A stretch of 35,034 bases of DNA from Vairimorpha apis BRL 01 (taxonomy: Eukaryota > Microsporidia > Nosematidae). A model generated the notes under the pieces. It saw only the letters and a program-made list of their open reading frames with translations. It did no database searches and had not been told where the DNA came from. This document shows, piece by piece, positions 1-9,494 of this stretch. Where the stretch lies: NCBI GenBank assembly GCA_000447185.1, contig KE647183.1:16228-51261 (forward strand), given 5' to 3'. Positions within the stretch are counted from its first letter, which is position 1; each line of letters starts with the position of its first letter. A program made the translations under genes and the position numbers.

Positions 1-1
1 T

Positions 2-283
2 TTGTATTGTTTTTCACTTATTCTTGAATCTGTAAGTATTTTACCTCAATTAGCGCAAATACAAGAAGACGAAGAATGTGAAAAAATGACATCTACCTTT
101 ATTTTATTGTTAGGGCTATACAGATTACTCTACACCATATATTTCATTTTAAAAAAATTTGCTGGATTGAAAGTAAGTGCTCTTTTGGTTACTACAGGTA
201 TTATTCAAGTTATATTGTATGGTGACTTTATTTTCAATTATTTTGATCATATTTTTAAAAAGAAAAATATTGATAATAAATAA
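2..283 (+). CDS. ERD2: ER lumen protein-retaining receptor (KDEL/HDEL receptor), C-terminal part
   Basis: The first 93 visible codons form the C-terminal half of a KDEL receptor; the gene begins before the window, so the start is missing. The family returns escaped ER-resident proteins from the Golgi by binding their C-terminal tetrapeptide, and it has seven membrane helices. Seen here: the family signature FSLILESVSILPQL near the left edge, then the segment TSTFILLLGLYRLLYTIYFIL, then an IIQVILYGDFIFNYF helix that matches the usual last helix (VQTxLYxDFFYxY). The tail is short and lysine-rich (FKKKNIDNK), as expected for COPI-dependent recycling. The frame is open up to the edge with no lesion. 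About 120 residues would be needed upstream to reach normal length. Confidence in the family is high because several spaced motifs agree. Confidence 0.9.
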   Translation: MYCFSLILESVSILPQLAQIQEDEECEKMTSTFILLLGLYRLLYTIYFILKKFAGLKVSALLVTTGIIQVILYGDFIFNYFDHIFKKKNIDNK

Positions 284-748
284 AATTTAATGTGCAATTT
301 TAGAATATTTTTAATTATTATTTTTTTTTTAAATTTTCTTTTTATAAAATTATAAATAAAATGTGGTTTTGTTCTATATATATAAATTTTTTACTAGAAA
401 TAAAAAAAGAGTGTAAGAATATTTTTATACACATTAAGCTTTAATAATTTTATCTATAAAGCATAAATTATTTTAAAAATGTTTATTTATCAAAAATTAG
501 AAGTTGTCTTTATTGTTATTATTTATATATTTTTTTAAAGTTTAAAAGTTCTTAAACAATTATATATTAATTTTTTTACTTTTAAATACTAATTAAATTT
601 TCAAAATAAAGTATAACATAAAATACTTTAATTTTATTTTTTCAATTTTTTTTAATTGAATATAATTATAAAAAAATTTAAAACTTAAAAATATAAGAGA
701 AAATAATAAAAATTTAAAAAACTTTATAAAATATTCATTTTATAATTA
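284..748. other. AT-rich intergenic spacer ERD2 / RAE1-like
   Basis: About 465 bases of almost pure A/T separate the stop of the ERD2 gene from the start signal of the next gene. I see no open frame with coding character, no tRNA-like sequence and no repeat beyond simple A and T runs. Confidence 0.6.
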
Positions 749-751
749 CCC
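749..751 (+). promoter_or_regulatory. CCC start-proximal motif of the RAE1-like gene
   Basis: CCC lies six bases before the ATG at 758. In microsporidia a CCC or GGG-type motif just upstream of the ATG is a known transcription/translation start signal. Here it favours the ATG at 758 over the in-frame TTG at 752 and the ATG at 770. Confidence 0.6.
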
Positions 752-757
752 TTGTTA

Positions 758-1669
758 ATGAATTCTTCTATGGTAAAAATAACTGAAATTCCAAATCCTC
801 CATCCGATACAATATCAGAAATACAATTTAGTCCAACATTGCCTCTTTTTATTACTTCAAGCTGGGATTCTTCACTAAATTTATACAATCTTAATGGTCT
901 TATTTCTAGTTTAAAACATACAAATCCATTATTAACATGTTGCTTTTCTAAAGATACACAATCTCACTGTTTTACTGGCAGTGCAGATGGCACTTTACAA
1001 TTTATTGATCTTGAGAAAAATATAATGAATAGTATTAAAGCTCATTCTGATGGTATAAAATCTATAAGATCTTTTCATAATACAATAATAACAGGAAGTT
1101 GGGATAAAACTATTAAATTTCATGATACTAGATCTGCTCAATGTACAAAAACAATAAATCTTGAAGGGAAAGTATATTGCATGGATATTGACAAAAACAT
1201 GATTGCTTATGGTTTAAGCACAAATGTTATTTATTCAGCACCGATTGATAATATTGAACGAACTAAGAAACATCAACCTAAAATTAATTATATGTTAAAA
1301 AGTATCAGTTGTTTAGATAAATACATACTTGTTGGAGGAATAGATGGTAAATGTGAATTAATAAATACATCTGTATATTATTCTAGTACACCATTCAGAA
1401 GTCACAGAAAAGATAGCAAAGTTCATTCGGTTAATACAGTAGCTATGTATCCTACAAATCATAACATATTAGCTACTGGTGGTTCAAATGGTGAAATTAT
1501 TTTTTATGATAATTTAAGTAAAATAAAAACGTATACTAAAACTGAAGATAATGCAATCACTAGTAATACTTTTAGTCCCGATGGAAAATATTATTTGTAT
1601 AGCACTGGAGAAGATTGGTCTAAAGGATATACGGGTGAATTTAAGAGAACTTATCTTAAAAGCCATTGA
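758..1669 (+). CDS. RAE1: WD40 mRNA-export factor, RAE1/GLE2-like (BUB3 relative)
   Basis: A 303-residue beta-propeller protein. RAE1/Gle2 docks at the nuclear pore through Nup98-type proteins and helps mRNA export; its paralogue BUB3 acts in the spindle checkpoint. Seen here: the N-terminal block IPNPPSDTISEIQFSP, common to both families, followed by repeats containing TSSWDSSLNLY, TGSWDKTIKFHDTRSAQ and LATGGSNGEIIFYD. The last blade has GEDWSKGYTG, close to the YDWSKGHE segment of RAE1 and unlike BUB3; this is why I prefer RAE1/GLE2. The WD dipeptides are mostly degenerate, which is usual for the family. The ATG at 758 follows a CCC motif by six bases. No frameshift is seen. BUB3 remains the alternative. 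Confidence 0.75.
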   Translation: MNSSMVKITEIPNPPSDTISEIQFSPTLPLFITSSWDSSLNLYNLNGLISSLKHTNPLLTCCFSKDTQSHCFTGSADGTLQFIDLEKNIMNSIKAHSDGIKSIRSFHNTIITGSWDKTIKFHDTRSAQCTKTINLEGKVYCMDIDKNMIAYGLSTNVIYSAPIDNIERTKKHQPKINYMLKSISCLDKYILVGGIDGKCELINTSVYYSSTPFRSHRKDSKVHSVNTVAMYPTNHNILATGGSNGEIIFYDNLSKIKTYTKTEDNAITSNTFSPDGKYYLYSTGEDWSKGYTGEFKRTYLKSH

Positions 1670-1957
1670 AGTTAGTTCTATGGGATTAAAAGTGTGAAAT
1701 AAATTTAATATATTTTACAATTTGATTATAAAGAATATTTATTTTTTAAATATATTTAAATTTTGATGATTATATGCTTATGTGTAAACTTTTTTTAAAT
1801 AGTGATGAAATATAAATTGTAATTTTTATAAATCATTTTATAAAAAAATTTTAACTTAATTTTTTTTACAAATTTCATATAACGTTGAAAAAATTAATAG
1901 TGCATTTTTAATAAATTCATTTTTCATATATGGTGTTTTAAAAAAACGTATTTTTAA
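1670..1957. other. Spacer before the MITE-like element
   Basis: About 290 bases of A/T-rich DNA after the RAE1-like stop. No gene is visible. Confidence 0.55.
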
Positions 1958-1959
1958 TA

Positions 1960-2154
1960 CGGTAAGACCCCGCTTAATGCTGTTTCGTTTAATGCTCTTT
2001 ATTTTGACCCTGTGATTCCCCGAAATATTATGCAGCGATAAATTTCAAATACATACATATCCGAAAGAGTGTAAAATAAGACCCGCTTAATGCTGTTTCG
2101 CATTATAACCCTACTTTGATAGAACGTATCTAACGCGTTAAGTGGATCTTTCCA
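1960..2154. mobile_element. Short non-autonomous DNA transposon (Tc1/mariner/pogo-type MITE)
   Basis: A ~195-bp island of visibly higher GC in AT-rich spacer. The left end reads GGTAAGACCCCGCTTAATGC (from 1961). The reverse complement of the right end reads GGAAAGATCCACTTAACGCG (to 2153). The two ends therefore form imperfect terminal inverted repeats of about 20 bases. A TA dinucleotide flanks each side (1958-1959 and 2155-2156), as expected for Tc1/mariner-superfamily insertion. Ends of the form GACCCCGCTTAA-GC are reminiscent of pogo/Tigger-like elements; that part is from family knowledge. There is no transposase frame inside, so the element would be non-autonomous. It contains an internal copy of its own left end (separate entry). 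Confidence 0.6.
1963..2100 (+). repeat. Direct repeat inside the MITE (copies 1963-1987 and 2077-2100)
   Basis: The 25-base sequence at 1963-1987 recurs at 2077-2100 with one C fewer in the CCCC run. Both copies contain CGCTTAATGCTGTTTCG. A third partial copy (TTTAATGCTC) follows the first at about 1988. This suggests either sub-terminal repeats, common in pogo-like ends, or one truncated element nested in another. Confidence 0.7.
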
Positions 2155-2550
2155 TATTTTAAAGTTTACATTTTTAAATTAAATAATAAATTTTTTAATG
2201 TTAATTAAAATAATATTTACTTTTTAAATTTATGTTGTTATAATTTTTTAGAATTGTAATTAGATTTTTAAAAATTTTAATTTTTTTTCTTTATTTTTAA
2301 CCAATATATTAGATTTGTATTGATAAATGTTATATTTTTAAATATTAACAAATATATTAATACAAATTATTAATTGAATTTAAAAAAATGGTAATTTTAT
2401 TTTAAATAAATTTTGTTTTAAATCAATATTTCAAATTTTTTATTTTTATAATTGAATATTGTAAAATACTATATTAAATTTAAATCATTTTATTGTTTCA
2501 TTTTCTCAGACACACCAATAAACAAAACAAAAAAAATTATTAAAAAACAA
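2155..2550. other. Spacer upstream of the Asn-rich gene
   Basis: About 400 bases of A/T-rich DNA with no C-rich start motif. The coding frame of the next gene is open from 2452 via a TTG, but the residues before about 2551 look like translated spacer. Confidence 0.45.
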
Positions 2551-4396
2551 ATGCTTTTCTTTTTTAAAATAATTCTGACATATAGACTTCTTAAACTCAA
2601 ATCGTTTGAAGATGATGATTTATTTGTTACTATGAACAACTTAAAATTAGAACTGCAACCTTTAGACACTATAAATCAACGAATAGCTATACACAATAGA
2701 AAATTATATTTTAATAAAAATAATGATTTGTATAATCTTAGTTTAGATAATGATAATATAGAAATTCGTCTAAAAAAAGATAAAAAACCAGAAGTTTCTT
2801 ATCTTAAAAGACGAAAAGTAATGTATCTACAACGAAATAAAATTAACGATAAAAAAATTGATCCTTTTGGATTCAATAAGAAAAAAAACAAAATTCTGTC
2901 AATACTAAAAAAGAAAATGCACCATCAAAAAAAAGAAGTGTAGTACATAAAGATGTTTCGCATAACTCTCCTCTTATTTCTAAAAATAATACATCTCCTT
3001 TGAATAATGTTAATGAAAATATTAATAATTTTAATAATGTTGCTCTTTCTAATAACAGTATACCATCTACTTATAATAATTCTTACCCTATAAATAAAAA
3101 TTTATATAATAATGCTCCACCATATTCTCAAAATAATGCATTTACAAATAATAATAATGTGATCAACGATAAAGATCTTTCTCAATTTCCTAAATCGAAA
3201 GAAATTGTAGAAGAACAAGAAGTTTCAGATCAAATAGACATGGATTTAATATTATCTAAGGTTAAAACTTTACTTAATGAAAAGAAAAATTATTTGATAG
3301 AATCAGATAGTAAAATAGAAGAAGAAATTGTTAAATATAAAAAAGTTGAGGTTATAATTCACCCAATAGACTCAAAATATATTAAACTAAAAACTAATGA
3401 AAAAGATTGTGTAACATTTTTTAAAAACTCTTTTATATTTGCACCATGTGTTAATATGGATAATCAAGTATTTAAATTAGAAAAAGAAGATGAAATTGTA
3501 AAAAAAGAATTTTAGATAGTGATGAAAATGTTCATAAATTAAGTCGTTCTGTGAAAAAAAATTATAATTTTAATAATGATTTTTCTTATAAAAAGAATAT
3601 AAAAATTCCTTTTTACAATGAGAAATTTATGCAAGAGATTTCTCCAATATATAATAAAAATTCAGATATTAATTTATTAAAAAATAATGACAATGAAAAT
3701 ATAATTGAAAATGAGAAAAACATTGAGATAATTAAACAAAATTACTATGATGAAAATTTAATAAATAATTCTCAACAAAATTTGTATAAAAATGATAATT
3801 TAAATTATCAAGATACAGATCTATCTTTTTTAAATGATAATTTACAATTTGAAAATACTACACAAAATCAACAATTACAAAAAAGGAATAAATATAACGA
3901 TTTTAAAAATAATGATATTTCTAATTTAAATAAAAAACCTCCGGAAAATAAAATAAGAAATGTACACTCAATTTTAGATCCTAGAAAAAATGAAAAAAAA
4001 TCAAATATTAATATTAATCCATCACTTCTTTTACCAGAATTCACCTATAATTCTAAACCTTCGTCTTACACAGCAAAAGAATATATACCTTTGAAAAAAC
4101 AATTAATTAATAACACTTCTGATAAAAACATTAAAGAAAATGCTCCTTATACATTTAAAAAGAAAGTAGGAGAAACTTTTTTAAATAAAACACAAATACC
4201 AAGCAAAATAGAGAATTCTAATCAATCTAATAATATATTTTCTAAAAATAAACTTTTAAATCCATTATTATCAAGTTCAAATAATAATAAATTATCTACA
4301 GAAAATCAAATTGATAAATCATTCTCAACTGATGATTTTTTAAAGAAAATAAAGAGTAGCATAGATGATACTGAATTGGAAAATCTACTCAAATGA
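2551..4396 (+). CDS. Asn/Lys-rich low-complexity protein of unknown function, interrupted by two A-run frameshifts
   Basis: I do not recognise this protein. Three consecutive open frames (to 2943, about 2880-3515, and about 3507-4396) have the same Asn/Lys-rich coding character. They join into one protein of roughly 610 residues if one A is added in the A8 run at 2881-2888 and one in the A7 run at 3500-3506. In both cases the new frame opens immediately at the run (KKQNSVNTKKENAPSKK, then ILDSDENVHKLSRS). The N-terminal part has a more ordered block (NLKLELQPLDTINQRIAIHNR). The middle is a poly-Asn linker. The C-terminus ends with a helical acidic segment (DDFLKKIKSSIDDTELENLL). The start is uncertain: ATG at 2551 or at 2632, with no CCC motif nearby. 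It could be an intact gene with sequencing indels, a slippage-dependent gene or a pseudogene. Confidence 0.55.
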
Positions 4397-5599
4397 TGTT
4401 TTATTGATAAAAAAGAATTGTGAATTTATAGGTCTAAATTTTTGATTTTTTAATTTTAAATGCTATATAGAATGTATATATAATTCCTAGAAGATCATGT
4501 ATACAATAAAAAAATTATTTAAATATATTATTTGTATATTTAATTTATTAATTTTTATAGTATTATTTCTTAAATATAATGTATTGTTAACATTCTTTTT
4601 TTAAATTATATTAAAAAAAATTTATATATATAATTAATAAAAAGGAATAAGTTAAACTGTTTTTATTTATAAAAAAAATTATACATATATAAAATTTATC
4701 ATTAGATATGTTTAATATTTAATGTCAAATTAAATTTTTAGATAATTTTAAGATATTTAAAGGTTTTTATTTATATTAAAATGTTAGTAAATGAATTTAA
4801 TCGGATCAAAAACTAAATAAGAATAAATAAAATATAAATTCTATTATTTTAGGTATAATATTTATAAAAAATTAAGTATTTGAAATATATCGTTGTCTTT
4901 TCTTAAAACTATCTCGACAATGTTTTGTAAAGCCTGTTAATTAAAAAAAATATAAACAAATAAAAAAGTATAAAATAATATTAAATTTTTTAAAAATTTA
5001 TATTTATTAATCTCTTAATTTTTAGAAAAAAAATTGTTGTATTTATAACTATAAATTTATCAATTTAAATAGTAAGATATAAAATTTCATCTTAATATAA
5101 CATTCGTTTTTTCTTATATTTATTTAAAATATTTAAACTAATAAGTAAATTTTAATTGAAAATTATAGACAAAAAAATTACACATTTTATGACTAATATA
5201 ATTATAAGTTTTTCTCAAACTTTATATATATATTTAATATATTATGTAAAATCATTAAATAATTATTTCATTTTTGTTGATTTAATATTAATCTTTTTCT
5301 TAATTTTAAAACTTGGTCAAATAAATCTAATATTTATATAGTTTTAAATATAATAATTCATATATATTAATTTTATTATATAAAATTACATTTTAATTTT
5401 TAACAGATTAATTTATTTTTTTAAATTTAATTAAAAAATGAAACGTTTATATTTTAAAAAAATATTTTATTTTTAATTATAATCAAAACTAGAAATATAT
5501 CTTTGATTTATCAAAGTTGATTATAATAATTTCAATATTATTAAATTTTAAATTTTTTTATAATTTTTATTTATAGATAAAAATTTATACATTATATAA
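4397..5599. other. 1.2-kb intergenic spacer with one small GC-richer patch
   Basis: Mostly A/T. The only unusual stretch is about 4886-4942, where CGTTGTC and GACAATG can pair (one G-U) around a loop of about 18 bases. Both strands there are briefly open but bounded by stops within about 22 codons. A 61-codon TTG frame at 5156-5341 is ordinary translated A/T sequence rich in Ile, Leu and Phe; I do not call it. Confidence 0.5.
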
Positions 5600-5603
5600 C
5601 CCC
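5600..5603 (+). promoter_or_regulatory. CCCC start-proximal motif of the NDK gene
   Basis: CCCC ends nine bases before the ATG at 5613, in sequence otherwise free of G/C. It is the same signal as at the other conserved genes here. Confidence 0.65.
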
Positions 5604-5612
5604 ATAAAAAAG

Positions 5613-6017
5613 ATGTCTGAACGAACATTTGTCATGATTAAACCAGAAGGTGCCCAACGTAATATTGTTGGTCAAATTATTTCGAGATTTGAACGTAAAG
5701 GCCTTGTATTAAAAAATATAAAATCAATGATTCCAGATGTTGGATTAGTAGAAAAACATTATACACATTTAAAAGATAAACCTTTTTTTAATGATTTAGT
5801 ATCACATTTATCATCTGGATTAGTTATCTGTATGATCTGGGAAGGATATAAAGCAGTTGAAGTATGTAGAAAAATTATAGGACTAACTGATCCTTTACAA
5901 GCACCTATTGGTAGTATAAGAGGTGACTTTGCAGTTAATGTTGATTTTAATGTTATTCATGGAAGTGATTCTGTTGAGAATGCTGAAAAAGAAATAAGCT
6001 TGTGGTACGGTGAATAA
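5613..6017 (+). CDS. NDK1: Nucleoside diphosphate kinase
   Basis: This 134-residue protein transfers the gamma phosphate of ATP to NDPs through a phosphohistidine. Microsporidia depend on host nucleotides, so interconversion of NTP pools is needed in the parasite cytosol. Seen here: the N-terminal FVMIKPEGAQRNIVGQII block with the conserved Lys10; TDPLQAPIGSIRGDF (residues 92-106) of the nucleotide site with Thr92 and Arg103; and the active-site motif NVIHGSDSVENAEKEI with catalytic His116. Length is slightly below the usual 150 because the C-terminal tail is shortened, with no internal damage. The start is fixed by CCCC nine bases upstream and by family alignment. Confidence is very high. 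Confidence 0.97.
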   Translation: MSERTFVMIKPEGAQRNIVGQIISRFERKGLVLKNIKSMIPDVGLVEKHYTHLKDKPFFNDLVSHLSSGLVICMIWEGYKAVEVCRKIIGLTDPLQAPIGSIRGDFAVNVDFNVIHGSDSVENAEKEISLWYGE

Positions 6018-6370
6018 ATTTATTTTTTTAATTAACAAAGTTTACTTTTTAGAAAGTTAATATAAACAATTTTACATCGTTGTCAAATTTTTTTATTTTA
6101 CCACTCTTCTATTTTATTATCTAGTAAATTTTATATATAATTAAATTGTTATTTTATAAGATTTTTATTAAATTCAAAATATAATTATAAAAAATTAAAA
6201 TGTTTTGAATAATAAATATAAAATCAAATTTATTGTATAAAAATGTGTGCATTGAGCAGTTTATATTTATAAAATGATATTTTTAAATTTTAATTACAGT
6301 TATTTAAAAGTAATTTAAGTTTTATTCTGCAAAAATTCTGCAAATAATTTTAAATGTACAAAAAAATAAA
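6018..6370. other. Spacer NDK / TRF4-like
   Basis: About 350 A/T-rich bases. ATTCTGCAAA is directly repeated near 6324-6345. No C-rich motif precedes the next ATG. No gene is seen. Confidence 0.5.
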
Positions 6371-7212
6371 ATGAAAAACCCTTTGAATTTATATATGTTA
6401 AACCTAGATAAACAATTAAAACAAATTTATTGTACCATAAAACCGTCGACGAAAGAGCATTTAAAACGACTTGAATGTTTTAAACAACTTGAAACAAAAA
6501 TAAAAGAATTATATCCAACCTCTGAAGTAAAATTATTTGGTTCGTTTTATACAGGATTATACTTAAGCACTAGTGACGTTGATGTAAGTATAAATTTGAA
6601 AACAAATACACCCAATGAAATTTTACAAAATATACGTAAACATCTTAATTTGAATTTGTCATCACATATTAGACATGCAAAAATACCAATTCTCAAATTT
6701 AAAATAAAAAATATAAATTTTGATATTAGTATTAATAATTATTACGGTATTGATGCTGCTCAGTACATAAAAGAAAATTGTAATTCTGATTTAAAAAAGA
6801 TAGTACTAATATTTAAACATTATATTATTAGTAGAAAACTCGGAGATGCACGCGATGGCGGATTAAATAGTTACAGTTTGTATTTATTAATATTAAACTT
6901 CTATCAACTATATCCATGCAAGATTTCACACATTTTTTTATTTGATTTAATTCAATACTATGGCTTTGTATTCAATTATAAATATGTACAAGTTGACTGT
7001 AAAAATATTAAATATAAAAAAATATACACAATAGATTATCAATAATAGATCCTACAAATGAAAATGTAGATGTAGGTAATACTAATAAAAATTTTGATTC
7101 TGTTGTCGAATCATTACAAAACTTGTATAGAGTAATTTTACATAATTTAAGAAATAAAGATAATGATCTATTTAAAATTTTAAATATAAAAAAGTTAAAA
7201 AAAGAAAAATAA
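6371..7212 (+). CDS. TRF4: Non-canonical poly(A) polymerase of the TRF4/5 (PAPD5/7) type, one A-run frameshift
   Basis: A nucleotidyltransferase that would add short A tails to nuclear RNAs for exosome decay (TRAMP-like role). Seen here: LFGSFYTGLYLSTSDVDVSI with the GS signature at 57-58 and catalytic Asp69 and Asp71; FDISINN with the third Asp118; then KIVLIFKHYIISRKL and the nucleotide-recognition segment DGGLNSYSLYLL (about 162-173). The first frame stops at 7045, but the family's DP-NEN-DVG segment continues in another frame (SIIDPTNENVDVGNTNKNF) to a stop at 7212. One extra A in the A7 run at 7016-7022 joins the two, giving about 280 residues. No CCC motif lies before the ATG. There is no zinc-knuckle or other extra domain. 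Confidence in the family is high; whether the frame break is real is open. Confidence 0.85.
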
Positions 7213-7783
7213 AGTATTTGCATTGGAATCGAGTGTTAATAATCTAGACATAAAATAAAGTATAAAGAAATTTATATAATATTTTTAAAAAACCATAAAT
7301 GGAATTGAACGCATTAATAAATTTTTTTATTTGTTTAAAATTTATTTAAAAATATTTTGTAAAATAAATGTTTATGTTATTGTTTTGTAATTTTTAATTA
7401 TTTTATTTTACTAAAAAATAATTAATTTATTATTATATGTCGTAATATTAATTTAATTGTTTTATATGTATCACGTATTTTCAATTATCTAATTTAATAT
7501 AATTTTGAAAAAATATTTTTAAATCTAAATAATAAAACTATAAAGATTTTTATAAAAATTTAAAATTTAAAAAATGTTTTTAAAATAACTAATAATAAAA
7601 TTATAGGGTTAAAAATATATTTTTTTACATAAATTATTTAAATTGGTTTTTAAAATTAAAATTTTAAGAATTAAAAATGTTATACATAAATTTTTTATAT
7701 TTAAAATTTGTTATTTAGATGTATTATAAGTATTCTCTTTTTTAATTACAATATTTTATAACGAATACAACAAATATAAAAAT
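7213..7783. other. Convergent spacer TRF4-like / NOT3-5
   Basis: About 570 bases between two convergent genes, almost entirely A/T. A lone GGG at about 7607-7609 has no ATG in range on the minus strand. Nothing else is seen. Confidence 0.5.
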
Positions 7784-8404
7784 TTATAGCTCTGCACATT
7801 CTAAATATTTATATTCAAATGTAAAATCACTTTTTTTCATAAAACTCCATGTAACATCATAATCAAAAAATAAAAAATCACCTCTTTCATAATCACTTGT
7901 AATAAGTTTAGGTTCGTCTAATCTTTGAAACCATGTCAAATATTTAGTATGAAATCGCCAACTGCAAAGTTTAAGTTGTGTTGCTGAGTAATATTGATGT
8001 ACAGGATTATCACTTCTATAAAATATAAAGAAAAGTGTATCCAAATCCAATCTTTTGTAAATATCTGGGCAGTTAAAAATAACTAAAGGATATTTAGGAA
8101 ACCATTGCGGAGTATCAATTTTGTTTTTGAGTAATGTATTGGTTTTATTTACCGTAGATGAACATAATTCTGGAACATGAAATAATGAATTTTTTAGTTC
8201 ATTTTTAAAAAAATTAGGATTTGTAGATCTTTCGTTTGTTATTTCTTGTATTCTGTTTTTTATATCAGTTAAATCTACTGGTTTAATTACTTGTTCTTGT
8301 GATGTTTTCTTTGTTCCAAGAATCATTGAAGCATTTTTCCATATTTGTTCTGGTGTTAATTTCTCTTTATTTGATTCTTGTTTATCTAAAATAGGCTTTT
8401 TCAT
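7784..8404 (-). CDS. NOT5: CCR4-NOT complex subunit NOT3/NOT5, short form
   Basis: The C-terminal half is a NOT box. The run RLDLDTLFFIFY, then LKLCSWRFHTKYLTWFQRLDEP (residues about 145-166), then GDFLFFDYDVTWSFMKKSDFTFEYKYLE match NOT3/NOT5 rather than NOT2. In CCR4-NOT this box pairs with NOT2 and, on NOT1, links mRNA deadenylation to repression; yeast Not5 also senses ribosomes. At 206 residues it is far shorter than yeast Not5 or human CNOT3: the long N-terminal coiled coil is gone and about 100 mostly polar residues precede the box. The ATG follows CCC with no gap (ACCCATG), so the transcript may have almost no leader. The gene is divergent from the PAQR gene. The family call is firm. 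Confidence 0.9.
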   Translation of the reverse strand: MKKPILDKQESNKEKLTPEQIWKNASMILGTKKTSQEQVIKPVDLTDIKNRIQEITNERSTNPNFFKNELKNSLFHVPELCSSTVNKTNTLLKNKIDTPQWFPKYPLVIFNCPDIYKRLDLDTLFFIFYRSDNPVHQYYSATQLKLCSWRFHTKYLTWFQRLDEPKLITSDYERGDFLFFDYDVTWSFMKKSDFTFEYKYLECAEL

Positions 8405-8407
8405 GGG
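8405..8407 (-). promoter_or_regulatory. CCC start-proximal motif of NOT3/5
   Basis: On the minus strand CCC directly abuts the ATG. This is the shortest motif-to-start distance in the window. Confidence 0.55.
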
Positions 8408-8824
8408 TAGTATTTTTTAAATGAGTTTTGTTTAAAATTTTTTGTATGTAAATAAAATTATTTATAGTCTTATTATGATTGAAAAATGTACATTTTTTTA
8501 AAATTTTTTTAATAAATTTTAACTTTAAAAAGTATTAAAATTTATATGTATTTAATTTTTATTAAATATGTCGACTCGATGTTTATTTTTCGTCATTTCA
8601 AAATTTCAATATAAATCAAATTTATTTTAAGTTTTAATTTAGTCTGATTTATTATTACATCAAATGTCAAATTTATGTTGAAAATTTAAAAAGCCAAATT
8701 GTTTTATAATATTTTTATTTTTAACATTTCATATTTTATAAAAAATTATTTGTTACAAATATTTTCAATTTATTTTTATATTTTTTAACTGTCAAAAATT
8801 ATAATATTTATATAAGTGAAATAT
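8408..8824. other. Divergent spacer NOT3-5 / PAQR
   Basis: About 420 bases between two divergent starts, each with its own CCC motif. The middle (about 8568-8590) has slightly more G/C (GTCGACTCGATG) but only a 20-codon frame. No gene is called. Confidence 0.5.
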
Positions 8825-8827
8825 CCC
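8825..8827 (+). promoter_or_regulatory. CCC start-proximal motif of the PAQR gene
   Basis: CCC lies five bases before the ATG at 8833. It supports 8833 as the true start even though that frame is broken seven codons later at an A7 run. Confidence 0.6.
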
Positions 8828-8832
8828 TTAAT

Positions 8833-9494
8833 ATGAATACGATAGAAAAAAACCTTTATTAAGAGGTAGATTTCATCAAGTTGCTTTTTATTTAACTCTT
8901 TTAAAATCAATCTTTTTTATTTTTTCGTGTTTGTTATTACAAGGAAATTTCGGTATATTTATATATTTGCTTTCTCAACTTATTTTGTTTGGTGTCAGTA
9001 GTACATATCATATAACTAATTGGAAAAATCAAACGCTAGAAAAATGGTTCAGAATTGCCGATCACATTGCAATTTTTTTATTAATAAGTGGCACACAAAC
9101 ATCGGTGGTGTTAAATTTATTACCTTATAGCTATTACACTAGATTGATTATTTATATATCATGGACAATCACAATTACAGGTGCACTAAAAATCATATTA
9201 ATGAAAAAACTTGGAAATACTTTTGATACAATTGTTTATATAATTCATGGTACATCTGTTGTACCATTTATAAATATTCTTTTTAATCATCTATGTGTGC
9301 ATGATTTTGTACTGTTCTTAATTGGTGGAATTTTGTATGTATGTGGTGGTATTGTGTATGGAATGAAATGGCCTGATATAAATCCTCGTGTCCTTGGATA
9401 TCATGAAATATTTCACATATTAACAATAATTGCAAATTATTGTTTTTTAGTTCCTGTGGTCAAAGATTATGTAAAAGTTATAAAAGGCATGTAA
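8833..9494 (+). CDS. PAQR / hemolysin-III family seven-helix membrane protein, one A-run frameshift
   Basis: The family includes adiponectin/progestin receptors and yeast Izh proteins: Zn-dependent membrane hydrolases or receptors linked to lipid and zinc homeostasis. Seen here: KPLLRGRFHQVAFY at the N-terminus; GVSSTYHITNW with the first metal-binding His; ADHIAIFLLISGTQT; several hydrophobic helices; and GYHEIFHILTI, the HxxxH pair near the last helix. All three expected zinc ligands are present. The ATG at 8833 (after CCC) reads MNTIEKN and then stops. The family sequence continues in another frame straight after the A7 run at 8846-8852, and one extra A joins them into about 220 residues. 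A break so early would abolish the protein if it were real, yet the remaining 210 codons are undamaged. That argues against a decayed gene. Confidence 0.87.

Noticed and set aside
4886..4942. GC-richer patch with a 7-bp stem, considered as an exon after a TTAACAG-like splice site or as an RNA
   Set aside because: Frames on both strands are bounded by stops within about 22 codons, no upstream exon is found, and the stem is short. Kept only as a note in the spacer entry.
5156..5341. 61-codon TTG frame, hydrophobic
   Set aside because: Composition (Ile, Leu, Phe, Tyr, Asn) is what A/T spacer gives in any frame. There is no ATG start, no CCC motif and no family resemblance.
8568..8630. Short ATG frame with GTCGACTCGATG between NOT3/5 and PAQR
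   Set aside because: Only about 20 codons, no C-rich start motif, no recognisable product.
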